A DNA stretch of 52,371 bases from Vulcanococcus sp. (GTDB lineage: Bacteria; Cyanobacteriota; Cyanobacteriia; PCC-6307; Cyanobiaceae): NCBI GenBank assembly GCA_019264575.1, contig JAHUZV010000023.1, positions 1-52,371 of the forward strand, in the 5' to 3' direction. Below, one piece after another: positions 50,638 to 52,371 of this stretch (position 1 is the stretch's first letter; each line of letters opens with the position of its first letter). The notes beneath the pieces were generated by a model that saw nothing but the letters and a program-made list of their open reading frames with translations, searched no databases and was not told where the DNA came from. A program made the position numbers and the translations under genes.

Positions 50638-51765
50638 TCAGAGGGGCGCCGTGGCAGCGGCAGCCACCAGATCCACACCAGCAGGGAACAGCCGCACCGG
50701 CTCACCCGCCCGCAGGCGCAGCTGGCAGCGCTGGCCGCGGTTGTAGTCGTGCTCGAGCGGCAGCCGCAGGCGCAGCCGGCCCTGGCCGCACTGCACCTGA
50801 TACAGCCACTCACGGCCAAGAAATTCACGGCCCAGCACCCAAGCCTCGGCGTTGTCATCTGGGGTGAGCAGGATGCCCTGGGGGCTCACCAACACCTCCA
50901 GATTCTCAGCCTCCGACGGAGCGGGAAGCTGCACGCCGGCCGGTGCCTCCAGGGCGCCGAAGGCCGTGGTGAGAGTGCTGCCCTGCCAGCGGGCGGGGAG
51001 CAAGTTGCTCTGCAGCACAAAGCGACCCACAAAGGAGGTGGCCGGCGCTGCCACCAGGTCTTGAGGGCTGGCGCACTGGTGCAGATGGCCGGATTCGAGC
51101 ACCGCCACCCGATCACAGATGGCCAGGGCCTCTTCCGGATCGTGGGTCACGATCACGCCGCTGGCGCCGCAGCGCGCCAACACGCCGGGCAGCTCGGCCC
51201 GCAGCCGCAAGCGCACCTCCACATCCAGGTTGGAGAAGGGTTCATCCAGCAACACCAGCGAGCAGCCGGGTGCGAGGGCCCGGGCTAGGGCCAGGCGCTG
51301 GCGCTGGCCGCCGGAGAGCTCGTGCGGATAGCGATGCTCGAGCCCTTTGAGGCCCAGCAGCTCCAGCAACCAGGCGGCGCGGCTGCTGTCCTGCCCGCGG
51401 CGCAACCCGAAGCAGGCATTGCGCCAGGCATCGAGGTGGGGGAAGAGGGCGTAGTCCTGAAACACCATGCCCACGCCGCGCCGCTCCGGCGGCAACCAAC
51501 GGTGGGGGCCGGCCACCTCCTGCCCGCCGATGCGCACCACACCGCGATCGGGTTGTTCAAAGCCTGCAATCAGGCGCAGCAGCGTGGTTTTGCCGCAACC
51601 GGATGGCCCCAGCAGGCCCACCAATTCACCGGGGCGCAGCTGAAAGTGGATATCGCGCAGGGTCCAGTCGCCCGTGGACGCCGCACCGCGGTAGCGGTGC
51701 CACAGCCCATCGAGCTCCACCTGGGGCCGCAGCGGCAACTCAGGGTTGGACAGCTCGATTCGCAT
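50638..51765 (-). CDS. ABC transporter ATPase, FutC/FbpC-like
   Basis: A 375-residue ATPase of the iron(III)/sulfate/molybdate importer type. Walker A is GLLGPSGCGKTTLLRLI near residue 50, Q-loop GMVFQDYALFPHLDAWRN, signature LSGGQRQRLALARAL near residue 148, Walker B LVLLDEPFSNLDVEVR, and H-loop VIVTHDPEEAL. The C-terminal 130 residues form a TOBE-like regulatory domain. The FbpC/FutC type is suggested by the overall pattern, but no permease or binding protein is adjacent, so the substrate is inferred. I use the ATG at 51765 (MRIELSNPELPL); 51840 would cross the ridA start. Confidence 0.85.
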   Translation of the reverse strand: MRIELSNPELPLRPQVELDGLWHRYRGAASTGDWTLRDIHFQLRPGELVGLLGPSGCGKTTLLRLIAGFEQPDRGVVRIGGQEVAGPHRWLPPERRGVGMVFQDYALFPHLDAWRNACFGLRRGQDSSRAAWLLELLGLKGLEHRYPHELSGGQRQRLALARALAPGCSLVLLDEPFSNLDVEVRLRLRAELPGVLARCGASGVIVTHDPEEALAICDRVAVLESGHLHQCASPQDLVAAPATSFVGRFVLQSNLLPARWQGSTLTTAFGALEAPAGVQLPAPSEAENLEVLVSPQGILLTPDDNAEAWVLGREFLGREWLYQVQCGQGRLRLRLPLEHDYNRGQRCQLRLRAGEPVRLFPAGVDLVAAAATAPL

Positions 51766-51808
51766 CAGGCGCTCTGGCCATAGGCTCAGCGCCCATCTTC
51801 CCTCCAGC

Positions 51809-52207
51809 ATGACCAGCCCCACGATCGAAGCCGTGACCACGAGCGCTGCTCCGGCGCCCGTGGGTCCTTACAACCAGGCCGTGAAGGCTGGCGGGGTGCT
51901 CTATTGCAGCGGCCAGATCGCCCTGGATCCGGCAACGGGCGCGATGGTGGGCAGCGGCGATGTGGAGGCCGAAACCCGTCAGGTGCTGAGCAACCTCAAA
52001 GCAGTCTTGAACGAAGCAGGCTGCACCCCCCAACAGGTGGTGCGCACCACAGTGTTTCTGGCCGACCTCGGCGATTTCGCCAAGGTGAATGCCCTCTATG
52101 CCGAGGTGTTCGGAGCCGGTGTGTCGCCGGCGCGGGTCTGCGTGGAAGTGGCGGCCCTGCCGAAGGGCGCCCGCGTGGAGATCGATTGCATCGCCGTGCT
52201 CGGCTGA
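51809..52207 (+). CDS. ridA: RidA-family enamine/imine deaminase
   Basis: A 132-residue trimeric protein that hydrolyses reactive 2-aminoacrylate and related imines formed by PLP enzymes. APAPVGPYNQAVKAGGVLYC near residue 14, the substrate-binding Arg in SPARVCVEVAALPKGARVEI near residue 105, and the closing Glu of ARVEIDCIAV are present. The ATG at 51809 (MTSPTIEAVTT) gives family length. It is divergent from the ABC ATPase with 43 bases between starts. Confidence 0.93.
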   Translation: MTSPTIEAVTTSAAPAPVGPYNQAVKAGGVLYCSGQIALDPATGAMVGSGDVEAETRQVLSNLKAVLNEAGCTPQQVVRTTVFLADLGDFAKVNALYAEVFGAGVSPARVCVEVAALPKGARVEIDCIAVLG

Positions 52208-52208
52208 T

Positions 52209-52371
52209 TCAGGTCGGCTGAATCACCCGAAAGGTGAGGTTGATCCGCTCGTGCCGCACCCGCGCCCGCGGCGGAAGCGCGTGCTGCCAGTGGCGCTGGC
52301 TGGGCGGATCCATCACCAGCAGGTCGCCATCCGCCAGGTTGATGGCGAAGGGTGCTTCACCGCCGCGGGGG
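52209..52371 (-). CDS. AlkB-like 2-oxoglutarate/Fe(II) dioxygenase, C-terminal part only
   Basis: The last 54 codons of a minus-strand gene that runs off the window end. The visible end reads PFAINLADGDLLVMDPPSQR, HWQHALPPR and RINLTFRVIQPT, then the stop at 52209-52211. The metal-ligand His in HWQHALP and the RxNLTFR 2-oxoglutarate-binding motif fit the AlkB (ALKBH2/3-type) repair dioxygenases. The stop is one base from the convergent ridA stop. Confidence 0.8.
   Translation of the reverse strand, partial: PRGGEAPFAINLADGDLLVMDPPSQRHWQHALPPRARVRHERINLTFRVIQPT

Noticed and set aside
1..52371. CRISPR arrays, tRNA or rRNA genes
   Set aside because: No regularly spaced repeats, cloverleaf sequences or conserved rRNA segments were noticed on either strand; a tRNA or CRISPR search program would be the decisive check.

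Overview
The window is from an alpha-cyanobacterium of the Cyanobium / picocyanobacterial Synechococcus type. It carries form IA RuBisCO (cbbLS) inside an alpha-carboxysome (cso) operon, cyanobacterial CO2-uptake NDH-1 genes (ndhF/ndhD/cup), high GC and very tight packing with many 1-4 base overlaps. Having BicA, SbtA and two NDH-1 CO2-uptake complexes together points to a freshwater, brackish or coastal lineage rather than an open-ocean one; this is inference from gene content.

Layout. 1-1365: an apparently intact IS4-family insertion sequence with matching terminal inverted repeats, followed at once by a perfect 16-bp hairpin. 1457-2952: an AT-richer pair, a PsiE-family membrane protein and an RpoD-family sigma factor. 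2999-8558: sodium handling, namely a CPA2 Na+/H+ antiporter and a seven-gene mrpCDEFGAB operon. 8641-10376: bicA (Na+-dependent bicarbonate transporter) with a strong terminator. 10404-12066: a second, GC-rich psiE plus sigma pair, so the same two-gene module brackets the sodium/bicarbonate block. 12078-13656: bioA and a small membrane protein. 13659-20654, minus strand: a KimA-like K+ importer, then ndhF3-ndhD3-cupA-cupS, the inducible CO2-uptake complex NDH-1(3). 20764-24576: two small unknown genes (one ending in an excisionase-like helix-turn-helix pattern), csoS1D, rdgB, and sbtA-sbtB. 24827-38925: a long plus-strand carboxysome operon, csoS1-cbbL-cbbS-csoS2-csoSCA-csoS4A-csoS4B-csoS1E-ferritin-like-ndhF4-ndhD4-cupB-acRAF-like-cbbX. 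38929-52371: mostly housekeeping or accessory genes: dnaA, an HtrA-type protease, two arsenosugar-type glycosyltransferase-like genes around a bestrophin, a CHASE4/EAL signalling protein, GNAT, alpha/beta hydrolase, ABC exporter, hisG, gloB, an iron-type ABC ATPase, ridA and the end of an AlkB-like gene.

How it works together. About 36 kb holds what looks like a nearly complete CO2-concentrating mechanism: Na+ export (antiporter and Mrp) sustains Na+-driven HCO3- import (BicA, SbtA with its PII-like regulator SbtB). NDH-1(3)/CupA-CupS and NDH-1(4)/CupB convert CO2 to HCO3-. The carboxysome shell (CsoS1, CsoS1D, CsoS1E, CsoS4A/B), scaffold (CsoS2), carbonic anhydrase (CsoSCA), RuBisCO, and its assembly and repair factors (acRAF-like, CbbX) fix it. 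The least explained elements are the duplicated PsiE-sigma module, the small putative DNA-binding protein divergent from csoS1D, the long-tailed CsoS1E, and a short sequence shared by the sbtA and csoS1 upstream regions. No tRNA, rRNA or CRISPR array was seen.
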